Shown: piece by piece, positions 5,434-11,567 of the stretch
How positions within the stretch are numbered: position 1 is the first letter of the stretch
How the letters are laid out: every line of letters starts with the position of its first letter
NCBI GenBank assembly: GCA_013696065.1
Contig: JACCZJ010000192.1
Coordinates: 1-11,567, forward strand
DNA length: 11,567 nt
Direction of reading: 5' to 3'
DNA from: Nocardioidaceae bacterium
GTDB taxonomy: Bacteria > Actinomycetota > Actinomycetes > Propionibacteriales > Nocardioidaceae
Notes under the pieces: generated by a model
The model's input: the letters and a program-made list of their open reading frames with translations, nothing else
Databases searched by the model: none
Told to the model about the DNA's origin: nothing
Program-made: the position numbers and the translations under genes

Positions 5434-6695
5434 AACGCCTCCTGCGGTTGAGTGTCACGTAGAAACTGTGTCTCACCAAGGGGTCGTCCCTCGACGATCG
5501 CCCGAGTCTCATCAACCGCTGAAGCGTGGGCAACGGACGAGGCGCCGTGGGTAAAGCTGTCCCCTCGGTACGCCGGCAGCGACAAGGTGAACGTGGACCC
5601 TTCACCTTCGGCGCTCCAGACCCGTACGTCGCCCCCGTGCGTCGCGACCACATGTTTGACGATAGAGAGCCCCAGACCGGTGCCGCCGGTCGCCCGAGCC
5701 CGCGCCGGATCGACTCGGTAAAAGCGTTCGAAGATCCGCTCGATCTCAGCCTGAGGAATGCCGACCCCCCTGTCGGTCACCGCCATCTCGACGCGCGACT
5801 CCACTTGCCGCACAGACACCGTGACGTGGCCGCCAGGAGAGCTGTAGGCAATGGCGTTCTCTACGATGTTCCCAAGCGCAACCACCAATTGATCCATGTC
5901 CCCCATGACCTGACACCCGTGCATCCCCGTGAACTGCATCCGGATGCCGAGTTCCGCGGCATCAACACGGACCCGGTCGATAGCGCGCTCGGCGATGGTG
6001 TCTACGGAGACCGGGTCTACCTGCTCGAGGGGATCGTCGCTTTGCAGACGAGAAAGCTCGATGATCTGCTGCACCAGACGGGTGAGTCGCTCACTTTCGA
6101 TCTGCATCCGCGCCGAGAAGCGTTGCACGGCTTCGGGGTCATCAGCCGCCTCGGTCACTGCTTCCGCCAAGAGGTTGAGCGCACCCACCGGGGTCTTGAG
6201 TTCATGGCTGACGTTGGCCACAAAGTCGCGGCGAATGGCCTCGAGGCGGGATTCCCGCGAACGGTCCTCCACCAGGGCCAGCACCAGTTGATGCCCCAAC
6301 GGCGCGACGCGCGCGGTCACGTGGGTGACTACCCTGCCCCGACCGCGGCGCAGAGTCAGTTGCTCCTCGTGAATCTGTCCGTCAAGGCGAACTCGACGGA
6401 CGAGGTCGAGTAGCTCCCCGGCGGCGACGCGTTGACCATTGACCAGCCCGAGCATCTGGGCTGGTGCACTCGACTTGACGACTTCGTCAGCCGGTCCCAC
6501 GACGAGAGCAGCTGAGCGGAGAACCGAGAGCACTGAGGCGATGCCTTCAGGGAGCACTGGCGGTGGCGTCGCGGGCGTTACTGCCGGGGACGAAACGGCA
6601 GGCTCCTCTCCGCGCCCAGTCCACGCGCGCATCGCCACCGCGCAAAGGACGGCCCCCAATACCGCGCCTAGCAGCACAGCCGTCCATGGGTCCAT
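5430..6695 (-). CDS. senX3: Sensor histidine kinase SenX3
   Basis: SenX3 is the membrane histidine kinase that phosphorylates RegX3 under phosphate limitation, with PhoU as a negative input. From the ATG at 6695 (421 aa) there is one N-terminal membrane segment (about 5-24), a Pro-rich linker and a PAS-like domain (about 52-145). The dimerisation domain carries the phosphorylated His164 in FVANVSHELKTP. The ATPase domain shows the N box NIVENAIAYS (276-285), the G1 box DRGVGIP (308-314), an F box near FERFYR, and the G2 box GGTGLGLSIVKH (337-348). A TTG start at 6740 is possible, but ATG 6695 places the membrane helix correctly and has TACGAT exactly 7 nt upstream, suggesting a leaderless mRNA. 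The C-terminal tail after the kinase domain is about 45 residues of low similarity to anything I know. Confidence 0.95.
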   Translation of the reverse strand: MDPWTAVLLGAVLGAVLCAVAMRAWTGRGEEPAVSSPAVTPATPPPVLPEGIASVLSVLRSAALVVGPADEVVKSSAPAQMLGLVNGQRVAAGELLDLVRRVRLDGQIHEEQLTLRRGRGRVVTHVTARVAPLGHQLVLALVEDRSRESRLEAIRRDFVANVSHELKTPVGALNLLAEAVTEAADDPEAVQRFSARMQIESERLTRLVQQIIELSRLQSDDPLEQVDPVSVDTIAERAIDRVRVDAAELGIRMQFTGMHGCQVMGDMDQLVVALGNIVENAIAYSSPGGHVTVSVRQVESRVEMAVTDRGVGIPQAEIERIFERFYRVDPARARATGGTGLGLSIVKHVVATHGGDVRVWSAEGEGSTFTLSLPAYRGDSFTHGASSVAHASAVDETRAIVEGRPLGETQFLRDTQPQEAL

Positions 6696-6702
6696 GGCTT
6701 TG

Positions 6703-6708
6703 ATCGTA
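6703..6708 (-). promoter_or_regulatory. Candidate -10 of senX3 (leaderless)
   Basis: TACGAT on the minus strand matches TANNNT and ends 7 nt before the senX3 ATG, so transcription would begin at or next to the A of ATG. No Shine-Dalgarno lies between. The -35 is not recognisable. Confidence 0.45.
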
Positions 6709-6769
6709 CGCAGATCGGCATACCAAACGGCCACTCGCAAGCGGGGCTACCCCAACAGTTTTCGTGATT

Positions 6770-6791
6770 GTTCATGTTTTGTTAACCCCGA
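6770..6791 (+). promoter_or_regulatory. PHO-box-like tandem repeat between senX3 and phoU
   Basis: GTTCATGTTTT (6770-6780) is followed directly by GTTAACCCCGA (6781-6791), two 11-bp units beginning GTT-A. The known actinobacterial PhoP/RegX3 box is a tandem 11-bp repeat starting GTTCA(C/T)C. The box sits about 39-60 bp before the predicted phoU start and about 75-96 bp before the senX3 start, in the divergent region where autoregulation is known in streptomycetes and mycobacteria. Confidence 0.6.
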
Positions 6792-6817
6792 CACCCCGCC
6801 AATTAACGGTTCGTGTC

Positions 6818-6823
6818 TACGGT
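6818..6823 (+). promoter_or_regulatory. Candidate -10 of phoU (leaderless)
   Basis: TACGGT fits TANNNT and ends 6 nt before the phoU ATG at 6830. The -35 position is poor, as expected for a promoter dependent on an activator bound to the PHO-like box just upstream. Confidence 0.45.
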
Positions 6824-6829
6824 AGAGAC

Positions 6830-7480
6830 ATGCGCGATCAGTACCGGCAGCAACTCGACTCCGTCCTCACCGAACTGGTGGAGATGACCGACGAAGTGCG
6901 TGCTGCTCTCTCTCAAGCCACCACCGCCCTCCTGACAGCAGACGCCACGTTGGCCGAGGAGGTCATCAGCGGAGACCTCGCGATTGACGAGTCACGCGAA
7001 CGGATCGAAGACGACAGTTTCGATATCTTGGCGCGGCAGAGTCCCGTGGCCGGTGACCTGCGCATGCTGGTCGCCTCCTTGCGAATGGTCGCCGACCTCG
7101 AGCGGATGGGTGACCTTTCGGTGCATGTCGCCAAGGTGGCCCGACTCCGTTATCCCACCGCCGCTGTGCCTCCCAGCCTGATCAGCACCATTGAACAAAT
7201 GGCAACGACCGCTGACGAGATGATCGCCTCCGCCGCTGAAATCGTGGCCTCTCGCGACGTCGATGCCGCTCGGGAACTCGAGGCTGCCGACGACACCATG
7301 GACCTGTTGCGTGAGTCGATGTTCCGCATCCTGCTTAGTCCCTCGTGGAGCGACGGGGTTGAACCCGCCGTCGATATGGCGCTGCTCGGCCGCTACTACG
7401 AGCGGATCGGTGACCACGCTGTGTCCATGGGGCGCAAGATCGTATTCCTCGTTACTGGGCAACATCCCGCTGCTGTTTGA
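6830..7480 (+). CDS. phoU: PhoU phosphate signalling protein
   Basis: PhoU links the Pst phosphate transporter to the sensor kinase and represses the Pho response when phosphate is plentiful; it acts at the inner face of the membrane. The 217-aa product has the all-helical two-repeat PhoU fold. The first three-helix repeat contains DLRMLVASLRMVADLERMGDL, and the second YYERIGDHAVSMGRKIVF. The E-R-x-G-D motifs in each repeat are the metal-binding sites of the family. Length matches mycobacterial PhoU proteins. The frame stays open upstream to 6764, but those 22 residues do not fit the family, and the M-R-D-Q-Y start resembles known PhoU N-termini. It diverges from senX3-regX3, and gpmA follows after 21 nt. 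No pst transporter genes are in the window. Confidence 0.95.
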   Translation: MRDQYRQQLDSVLTELVEMTDEVRAALSQATTALLTADATLAEEVISGDLAIDESRERIEDDSFDILARQSPVAGDLRMLVASLRMVADLERMGDLSVHVAKVARLRYPTAAVPPSLISTIEQMATTADEMIASAAEIVASRDVDAARELEAADDTMDLLRESMFRILLSPSWSDGVEPAVDMALLGRYYERIGDHAVSMGRKIVFLVTGQHPAAV

Positions 7481-7489
7481 GCGTGCCGA

Positions 7490-7495
7490 TAAGGT
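7490..7495 (+). promoter_or_regulatory. Possible -10 or ribosome site before gpmA
   Basis: TAAGGT ends 6 nt before the gpmA ATG and fits TANNNT. The overlapping AAGGTG could instead be a weak Shine-Dalgarno for translation from the phoU transcript. The sequence alone cannot separate the two. Confidence 0.3.
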
Positions 7496-7501
7496 GCGCG
7501 C

Positions 7502-8257
7502 ATGACTGACGCGCCATATCGTCTCGTGCTGCTGCGGCATGGCGAGAGTGACTGGAACGCCAAGAACCTTTTCACTGGTTGGGTGGATGTCGCCCTCAGT
7601 GAAACGGGTCGCCTCGAGGCGACCCGTGGCGGCTCGCTCATAGCCGAGGCAGGCGTTCTCCCCGACATACAACACACATCGGTGCTGCGACGTGCGATCC
7701 AGACCGCGCAACTGTGCCTCGACACCGCGGATCGACACTGGATTCCGGTCCGCCGGTCATGGCGGCTCAACGAGCGCCACTACGGAGCGCTCCAGGGGAA
7801 GGACAAGAAGGCCACTCTCGCGGAGTATGGCGAGGAGCAGTTCATGCGATGGCGCCGCTCCTACGACACTCCACCTCCCCCAATCGACGACGCCGACGAG
7901 TTCAGCCAGTTCGGGGACGCTCGGTATCAGGACCTGCCCGACGAGATCGTCCCACGGACAGAGTGCCTCGCCGACGTGGTTCAACGCATGCTGCCCTACT
8001 GGTACGACGCGATCGTGCCCGATCTGCGTACCCGCGCCACCGTGCTCGTGACGGCTCACGGGAACTCGCTGCGAGCGCTCGTCAAGCACCTCGATGGCAT
8101 GTCCGCCGAAGACGTGATCGGCCTCAACATCCCGACCGGCATCCCTTTGCTCTACGAGCTCGACGCGGACATGCGCCCCCTCAAGCAAGGTGGCGAATAC
8201 CTCGACCCAGAAGCCGCTGCCGCTGCCATCGAAGCCGTCAAGAATCAGGGCCGCTGA
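7502..8257 (+). CDS. gpmA: 2,3-bisphosphoglycerate-dependent phosphoglycerate mutase
   Basis: This enzyme interconverts 3- and 2-phosphoglycerate in glycolysis and gluconeogenesis in the cytosol. The 251-aa protein carries the histidine phosphatase motif LLRHGESDWN with phospho-acceptor His13, then NLFTGWVDVALSETG (22-36), a substrate-binding RR pair (63-64), and LNERHYGALQGKDK (89-102) with the acid/base Glu91. The second catalytic histidine, His186, is in TAHGNSLRALVKHLDG, and GLNIPTGIPLLYELD follows. Length matches the dPGM family (about 230-250). The same gene stands next to senX3 in mycobacteria; here phoU lies between them. It may be transcribed with phoU (21-nt gap) or from its own promoter. 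Confidence 0.97.
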   Translation: MTDAPYRLVLLRHGESDWNAKNLFTGWVDVALSETGRLEATRGGSLIAEAGVLPDIQHTSVLRRAIQTAQLCLDTADRHWIPVRRSWRLNERHYGALQGKDKKATLAEYGEEQFMRWRRSYDTPPPPIDDADEFSQFGDARYQDLPDEIVPRTECLADVVQRMLPYWYDAIVPDLRTRATVLVTAHGNSLRALVKHLDGMSAEDVIGLNIPTGIPLLYELDADMRPLKQGGEYLDPEAAAAAIEAVKNQGR

Positions 8258-8283
8258 GGGCGGGGAACGACTGGCCGCCCCGC
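8258..8283 (+). terminator. Candidate terminator after gpmA
   Basis: GGGCGG (8258-8263) can pair with CCGCCC (8275-8280), or GCGGGG (8260-8265) with CCCCGC (8278-8283), immediately after the stop codon. The stem is only 6 bp, with an 11-12 nt loop and no T tract. Confidence 0.3.
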
Positions 8284-8356
8284 ACCTCGCCATGCCACGT
8301 CGCACCGGGCACCGGGTAGCGGCAAGACACGCGCAGAGCGCAGAACCGCAAGCCGC

Positions 8357-8434
8357 AACCGTTCACATGCACGAAAGTCCGGCCAGATCCGCCACTGCAC
8401 ACCGCAGAACCGTTCACATGCACGAAAGTACGGC
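8357..8434. repeat. Two-copy direct repeat (27 bp, 51-bp period) in the gpmA/ybjN-like gap
   Basis: Two 27-bp copies (8357-8383 and 8408-8434) differ at one base. Both contain ACCGTTCACATGCACG followed by AAAGT, N, CGGC. CGCAGAACCG also occurs at 8339-8348 and again at 8404-8413, directly leading into the second copy. The region lies between two convergent genes, so it is unlikely to be a promoter. The rest of the 385-bp gap shows a small CCGCA-CGC-TGCGG stem (8455-8467) and otherwise nothing recognisable. Confidence 0.7.
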
Positions 8435-8642
8435 GAGACTGCCCGACGCGTTTGCCGCACGCTGCGGATCGCAGGGCCAGGCCCCCGGGGCGATGCCGGC
8501 AACCCCAGGCCACCCCGAGGCGGACCGGTGCCGCCCACTTGACAAGGCTGACGCGGGGGGGCCGTGGAGATGGCCTCGGAGCTGGGCGAGCAGGCGCGGA
8601 TGGCAGGCGCACAAAGGCCAAGGAGCGCGCGTCGACAACAGG

Positions 8643-9173
8643 TCAACCCTCACGCTCCAGCCAGCCACGGAAGGCCTCGAGGTTATGAGTGGACTCGCCT
8701 CGACTGCGTCGCCACTCCCACTCTTTGCGGATCGACGAGGCGAACCCCAGCTCGAGGATGGTGTTGAAGGACTCGTCGGCATACGAGAGCAGCGCCCCGA
8801 GCAGGCGATCGATCTCCGCCTCAGTCACGGCAGCGAGCGAGAGTCGGCCGTCCAGATAGATGTCGCCGTTGCGGTCTATGCCAAACGCGACGCCATAAAA
8901 CCGGAGATTTCGGCTCAGCAACCAGCGATAGACGCCTTCGTGATTCTCGTCAGGGTTGCGGCACACGAAAGCATGCAGCGCCAGCGCATGGTCCCCCACC
9001 ACCAGTTGGCAGGGTGTCGACAACTTGCGCTCCCCCGGCAGGTCGAAGGCGAACGCGCCGGGCCGAGGGGAGGTGAAGTCCAGCTCAGCCGCACCCAAAG
9101 CGGCTTCAACGGTGGCCAGGACAGCGTCTCGGATCGTGGCCGGCTCACCTGACTGAGAGGGGGAGACTGGCAT
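8643..9173 (-). CDS. YbjN domain-containing conserved protein
   Basis: The 176-aa protein matches the actinobacterial YbjN-type family found between mshA and gpm (Rv0487-like in M. tuberculosis). The family has a fold similar to type III secretion chaperones, but no established biochemical role that I can name. Visible features are an N-terminal helix (IRDAVLATVEAAL), a beta-rich core with LVVGDHALALHAFVCRNPDENHEGVYRWLLSRN (58-90) and FGIDRNGDIYLDGRLSLAAVTEAEIDRLLGALL, and a C-terminal helix with SFNTILELGFASSIRKEWEWR. There are no signal peptide or membrane segments. The ATG at 9173 has no Shine-Dalgarno, but TAGCGT ends 6 nt upstream (9180-9185), so a leaderless mRNA is possible. The gap to mshA is 29 nt. 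Confidence 0.88.
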   Translation of the reverse strand: MPVSPSQSGEPATIRDAVLATVEAALGAAELDFTSPRPGAFAFDLPGERKLSTPCQLVVGDHALALHAFVCRNPDENHEGVYRWLLSRNLRFYGVAFGIDRNGDIYLDGRLSLAAVTEAEIDRLLGALLSYADESFNTILELGFASSIRKEWEWRRSRGESTHNLEAFRGWLEREG

Positions 9174-9179
9174 CGGGCC

Positions 9180-9185
9180 ACGCTA
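9180..9185 (-). promoter_or_regulatory. Possible -10 of the ybjN-like gene (leaderless)
   Basis: On the minus strand TAGCGT fits TANNNT and ends 6 nt before the ATG at 9173. It may act alongside read-through from mshA. Confidence 0.3.
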
Positions 9186-9202
9186 ACCGATAAGGCGGAT
9201 CC

Positions 9203-10522
9203 TCAGGTCGCGACCGCCAACGGTTCGGCTTCTATCGCGACTGCGGCCGACCGATATGCCTCGAGCGTGAGGGCCGACGTACGAGCCCAACTGAACTGCG
9301 AGGCATGCATAGCGCCAGCAGCGCAAAGGCGGGCGAGCTCTTGCTGATCTGCGAGGAGCCGACCGATCACATGCGCATAGTCGACCGGGTCGTGACCCTG
9401 CACGAGCACGCCAGTCTCTCCGTTGACGACAGCGGTGGTCAGACCACCGACGTCCGCCGCGACCACGGCAGTGCCACACGCTTGCGCTTCGATGGCCACG
9501 AGTCCGAAGGATTCGTTGTATGACGGCACGACCACCAGCGACGCCGCTCGGTAATAGTCGACCAGTCGCGATTGGTCGACCGGCGGCACGAACGAGACGA
9601 GGTCATCGATGTGTAGCTCTGCCGCAAGCTCGACCAGGGCGTGGGGCGAGTCGAGACCGCTCCCTGATGGTCCACCCACGATGGGCACGACGAGCCGCGC
9701 GCGGAGCTCGGGTTGCCTCTTGACCAGCTCGGCAACCGCCTTGAGCACGACATCGGGAGCCTTGAGCGGCTGGATCCTCCCGACAAACATCACGACCATC
9801 GCGTCCGGTCGCATGCCAAGACGTTGGCGAGCGGGGCCCTTGCCCGCGGACTCCGGGCGAAACACCCCGAGGTCGACACCGGGGGTGATGACACGCACCT
9901 GTTCAGGTTCGGCGCCGTACAGCTGCTGCAGTTGGGCACTCTCGTCGGACGTGTTGGCGATGATCAGGTCTGCGGCGTCAACCACCTGCTCCTCGCCGAT
10001 GATGCGTGCCGCCGGTTCGGCGGTGTCACCCTCAGCCAGCAGGAGGTTCTTGACCTTGGCCATCGTGTGCATGGAGTGCACGAGCGGCACTCCCCAGCGG
10101 TCGCGCGCCAACGCTCCCACCTGACCCGACAACCAGTAGTGCGAGTGGATGATGTCGTAATAGCCCGGCTCGTACGTCGCCTCGGTGCGCAACACCTCAC
10201 GCGCGAAGGTGCACAGCTGAGCCGGCAGCTCCGCCTTGGTGAGCCCTTGGAGGGGGCCGGCGATAACGCGTCGCACGACGATGCCGGGCGCCAGCTCGAC
10301 GACTGCGTCGAGGTCCCGCGACGTGGCGCGGGTGAAGATCTCCACCTCGATGCCAGCCGCAGCGAGCTGCCGGGAGAGCTCGACGATGTAGACGTTCATG
10401 CCGCCTGCATCGCCTGTGCCGGGCTGGTCCAGAGGACTCGTGTGCACACTCAGCATCGCCACCCGCCGGGGCGACCGGATGGGTCGCAGACGTGAATGGC
10501 TGTTGTCGATGGTGCGCAGCAT
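9203..10522 (-). CDS. mshA: MshA, D-inositol-3-phosphate glycosyltransferase (mycothiol synthesis)
   Basis: MshA joins N-acetylglucosamine from UDP-GlcNAc to 1L-myo-inositol 1-phosphate, the first step of mycothiol synthesis in the cytosol. The 439-aa product is a GT-B, family 4 glycosyltransferase. The N-terminal domain shows SVHTSPLDQPGTGDAGGMNVY (25-45), the loop after the first strand, and HSHYWLSGQVGALARDRW (126-143). The C-terminal nucleotide-binding domain has PGVDLGVFRP (214-223), FVGRIQPLKAPDVVL (246-260), GGPSGSG and the E-x7-E motif, Glu337 to Glu345, in NESFGLVAIEAQACG. The ATG at 10522 is chosen because GGAGGT lies 7 nt upstream. An open frame continues to 10594, but it would run under the divergent SDR promoter and adds nothing conserved. 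mshA next to ybjN-like and SDR genes is the mycobacterial order. Confidence 0.97.
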   Translation of the reverse strand: MLRTIDNSHSRLRPIRSPRRVAMLSVHTSPLDQPGTGDAGGMNVYIVELSRQLAAAGIEVEIFTRATSRDLDAVVELAPGIVVRRVIAGPLQGLTKAELPAQLCTFAREVLRTEATYEPGYYDIIHSHYWLSGQVGALARDRWGVPLVHSMHTMAKVKNLLLAEGDTAEPAARIIGEEQVVDAADLIIANTSDESAQLQQLYGAEPEQVRVITPGVDLGVFRPESAGKGPARQRLGMRPDAMVVMFVGRIQPLKAPDVVLKAVAELVKRQPELRARLVVPIVGGPSGSGLDSPHALVELAAELHIDDLVSFVPPVDQSRLVDYYRAASLVVVPSYNESFGLVAIEAQACGTAVVAADVGGLTTAVVNGETGVLVQGHDPVDYAHVIGRLLADQQELARLCAAGAMHASQFSWARTSALTLEAYRSAAVAIEAEPLAVAT

Positions 10523-10529
10523 GATGGAT

Positions 10530-10535
10530 ACCTCC
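10530..10535 (-). promoter_or_regulatory. Ribosome binding site deciding the mshA start
   Basis: GGAGGT on the minus strand, 7 nt before ATG 10522, supports this start over the upstream TTG at 10594. Confidence 0.85.
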
Positions 10536-10581
10536 GAGGACCTCAACCACCCATCAGCCTCGCGTATTTCCTCCCGTCGAA

Positions 10582-10610
10582 TTGATTCGGCCACCTAAGG
10601 GCTGCAAAAT
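10582..10610 (+). promoter_or_regulatory. Candidate promoter of the SDR gene
   Basis: TTGATT (10582-10587) and CAAAAT (10605-10610) are 17 bp apart, four of six matches each to the sigma-A consensus. The predicted start is near 10617, at a 10-bp perfect palindrome TTGTGCACAA (10617-10626) that could act as an operator. AAAGGA at 10625-10630 is a distant ribosome site for GTG 10645. Confidence 0.35.
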
Positions 10611-10644
10611 CGTTCATTGTGCACAAAGGAACGGCTGGCTCCCC

Positions 10645-11394
10645 GTGACGACTGAGCCGAGAAAGGCTGTCGTTACGGGTGCGAGCAGTGGCATCGGTGC
10701 GGCCTCTGCGCGAGCCCTCGCCGACAAGGGGTTCACGGTGTACTGCGCCGCCCGGCGTGTCGACCGCATCGAGGCCCTGGCTGCCGAGATCGGGGGCGTC
10801 GCCGTGCCCTGCGACGTGACTGACGAGGCCGACGTACGCCGGTTGGCTGAGCGAGTCGGCCCCACCCTCGACGTACTGCTGAACAACGCAGGAGGGGCCG
10901 TCGGAGTCGACGAGGTGGCTCACTCCAAAGCCGAAGAGTGGCGGGAGATGTACGACGTCAACGTCATCGGGACGCTCAACGTGACCCGCGAACTCCTCCC
11001 GGCGCTCATCGCCAGCGGCGACGGCGTGCTCATCAACATGGGGTCGACTGCCGGGCGCATCGCCTACGAAGGTGGCGGCGGTTACACGGCGGCCAAACAC
11101 GGGGTCGCGGTGATGACCGAGACGCTGCGACTCGAGCTGCTCGGCCAACCCGTGCGCGTCACTGAACTCGCCCCCGGCATGGTGGCCACCGAGGAATTCG
11201 GTCTGCGCCGGTTCCGGGGTGACCAGTCCAAGCGCGATGAGGTGTACGCCGGTGTTCGAAATCCGCTGACAGCCGACGACATCGCCAACGCCGTGGCCTG
11301 GGTCGCGACGCTGCCTCCACACGTCAACATCGACTTGATGGTGCTCCGGCCTCGGGCGCAGGCGACTCAGACCAAGATCCACCGCGAAGACTAG
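10645..11394 (+). CDS. SDR family NAD(P)-dependent oxidoreductase
   Basis: This is a classical short-chain dehydrogenase/reductase of 249 aa from GTG 10645. It has the nucleotide-binding TGASSGIG (11-18), a basic pair in CAARRVDRIEAL that suggests NADP(H) preference, CDVTDEADV, NNAG (80-83), a conserved Asn (107) in MYDVNVIGTLNVTREL, and catalytic Ser134, Tyr147 and Lys151 (S in NMGSTAGRIAY, then YTAAK). ELAPGMVATEEF is the substrate loop. Substrate cannot be read from the sequence; the family member adjacent to mshA in mycobacteria (Rv0484c) is also uncharacterised. The open frame reaches back to TTG 10582, but those 21 residues contain the likely promoter and do not look like an SDR N-terminus. 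It diverges from mshA over 122 bp. Confidence 0.92.
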   Translation: MTTEPRKAVVTGASSGIGAASARALADKGFTVYCAARRVDRIEALAAEIGGVAVPCDVTDEADVRRLAERVGPTLDVLLNNAGGAVGVDEVAHSKAEEWREMYDVNVIGTLNVTRELLPALIASGDGVLINMGSTAGRIAYEGGGGYTAAKHGVAVMTETLRLELLGQPVRVTELAPGMVATEEFGLRRFRGDQSKRDEVYAGVRNPLTADDIANAVAWVATLPPHVNIDLMVLRPRAQATQTKIHRED

Positions 11395-11410
11395 CTCTCT
11401 TACGGGTCAC

Positions 11411-11442
11411 CACCCCGGACGCGTCCCCACCCCGACGCGTCC
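11411..11442. repeat. Direct repeat of a GACGCGTC palindrome
   Basis: CACCCCGGACGCGTCC (11411-11426) and CACCCCGACGCGTCC (11428-11442) are the same unit with a one-base indel. Each contains the perfect palindrome GACGCGTC. They lie after the SDR stop and run into the 40-nt palindrome. Confidence 0.5.
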
Positions 11443-11478
11443 GCAAATGGGGCGGCTATAGCAGCCCCAGTTGCGGAC
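11439..11478. terminator. 40-nt near-perfect palindrome, possible terminator of the SDR gene or dispersed repeat
   Basis: GTCCGCAA (11439-11446) pairs with TTGCGGAC (11471-11478), TGGGGC (11448-11453) with GCCCCA (11464-11469), and GC with GC around a TATA loop. Only two mismatches interrupt it, A11447-G11470 and G11454-A11463, both A/G. It starts 44 nt after the SDR stop, with no T tract on either side. Beyond it, to the window end, I see no gene. Confidence 0.55.
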
Positions 11479-11567
11479 AAACAATGGAGAAACCTCGCGC
11501 GTCCACTCAACCCGCTGCCCGTGTCGCAGCGTTTGATGAGTGAGGGGCCGCGCACAGCACCTGACCC

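Noticed and set aside
5526..6413. Long plus-strand open frame (295 codons) over senX3
   Set aside because: Antisense to a clear histidine kinase; composition is that of a GC-rich shadow frame and no motifs are seen.
8339..8434. CRISPR-like array
   Set aside because: Only two copies, a 24-bp spacer, no third repeat and no cas genes.
8238..8621. Minus-strand open frame containing RTFVHVNG twice
   Set aside because: The duplication is the DNA repeat read in one frame. The rest is Pro/Arg-rich and overlaps the end of gpmA, so I treat it as non-coding.
8190..9152. Plus-strand open frame of 320 codons from the gpmA end through the ybjN-like gene
   Set aside because: It starts inside gpmA, crosses the repeat region and is antisense to the ybjN-like gene, with no recognisable domain.
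10543..11382. Minus-strand open frame of 279 codons over the SDR gene
   Set aside because: Antisense to an SDR with intact catalytic residues; no family features.
11484..11543. 19-codon ORF starting MEKPRAST near the window end
   Set aside because: No ribosome site, no promoter and too short to support.

Overview
The window comes from a high-GC actinomycete. The evidence is a mycothiol glycosyltransferase (MshA), an actinobacterial CarD, a SenX3-RegX3/PhoU phosphate-signalling set and a YbjN-like protein, all in an order close to the Mycobacterium tuberculosis segment Rv0484c-Rv0491 (SDR, mshA, ybjN-like, gpm, senX3, regX3). I cannot name genus or species. There are no rRNA or tRNA genes, no CRISPR array, no transposase and no sign of recent transfer. 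It reads as a core chromosomal block.

Layout: (1) Positions 1-2000 hold two IspD-family genes pointing at each other with 3 bp between them. One is on the plus strand (ends 810). The other is on the minus strand directly behind carD, in the usual actinobacterial ispD slot. (2) 2298-4428 carries a plus-strand lipoprotein and a secreted PhoX/DUF839-type phosphatase-like protein, closed by a strong GC-rich hairpin at 4447-4483. (3) 4744-6695 is the minus-strand senX3-regX3 operon. Across a 134-bp intergenic region with a PHO-box-like tandem repeat, phoU and gpmA run on the plus strand. (4) 8258-8642 is non-coding and holds a two-copy repeat between the convergent gpmA and ybjN-like genes. (5) mshA and the ybjN-like gene run on the minus strand, diverging from an SDR oxidoreductase at 10645-11394. 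A 40-nt near-perfect palindrome follows the SDR gene.

Functionally, regions 2 and 3 form a phosphate module: sensor kinase, response regulator, PhoU and a probable secreted phosphatase. gpmA is glycolytic, mshA starts mycothiol synthesis, CarD tunes rRNA promoter activity, and the IspD-family proteins belong to the MEP isoprenoid pathway.

The most interesting observation is that the two IspD-family proteins are degenerate in complementary ways. The plus-strand protein keeps the CTP-binding loop and catalytic lysines but has lost the residues equivalent to E. coli Thr140 and Arg157 on the dimer arm. The minus-strand protein keeps exactly those arm residues (DT-K and DR) but has lost the CTP loop and the C-terminal NIK lysine. 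This suggests a heterodimeric, two-gene IspD, which is an inference but directly testable. Secondary points are a set of -10 hexamers placed 6-7 nt before start codons (probable leaderless mRNAs), the PHO-box-like repeat, and two unexplained intergenic repeat structures.
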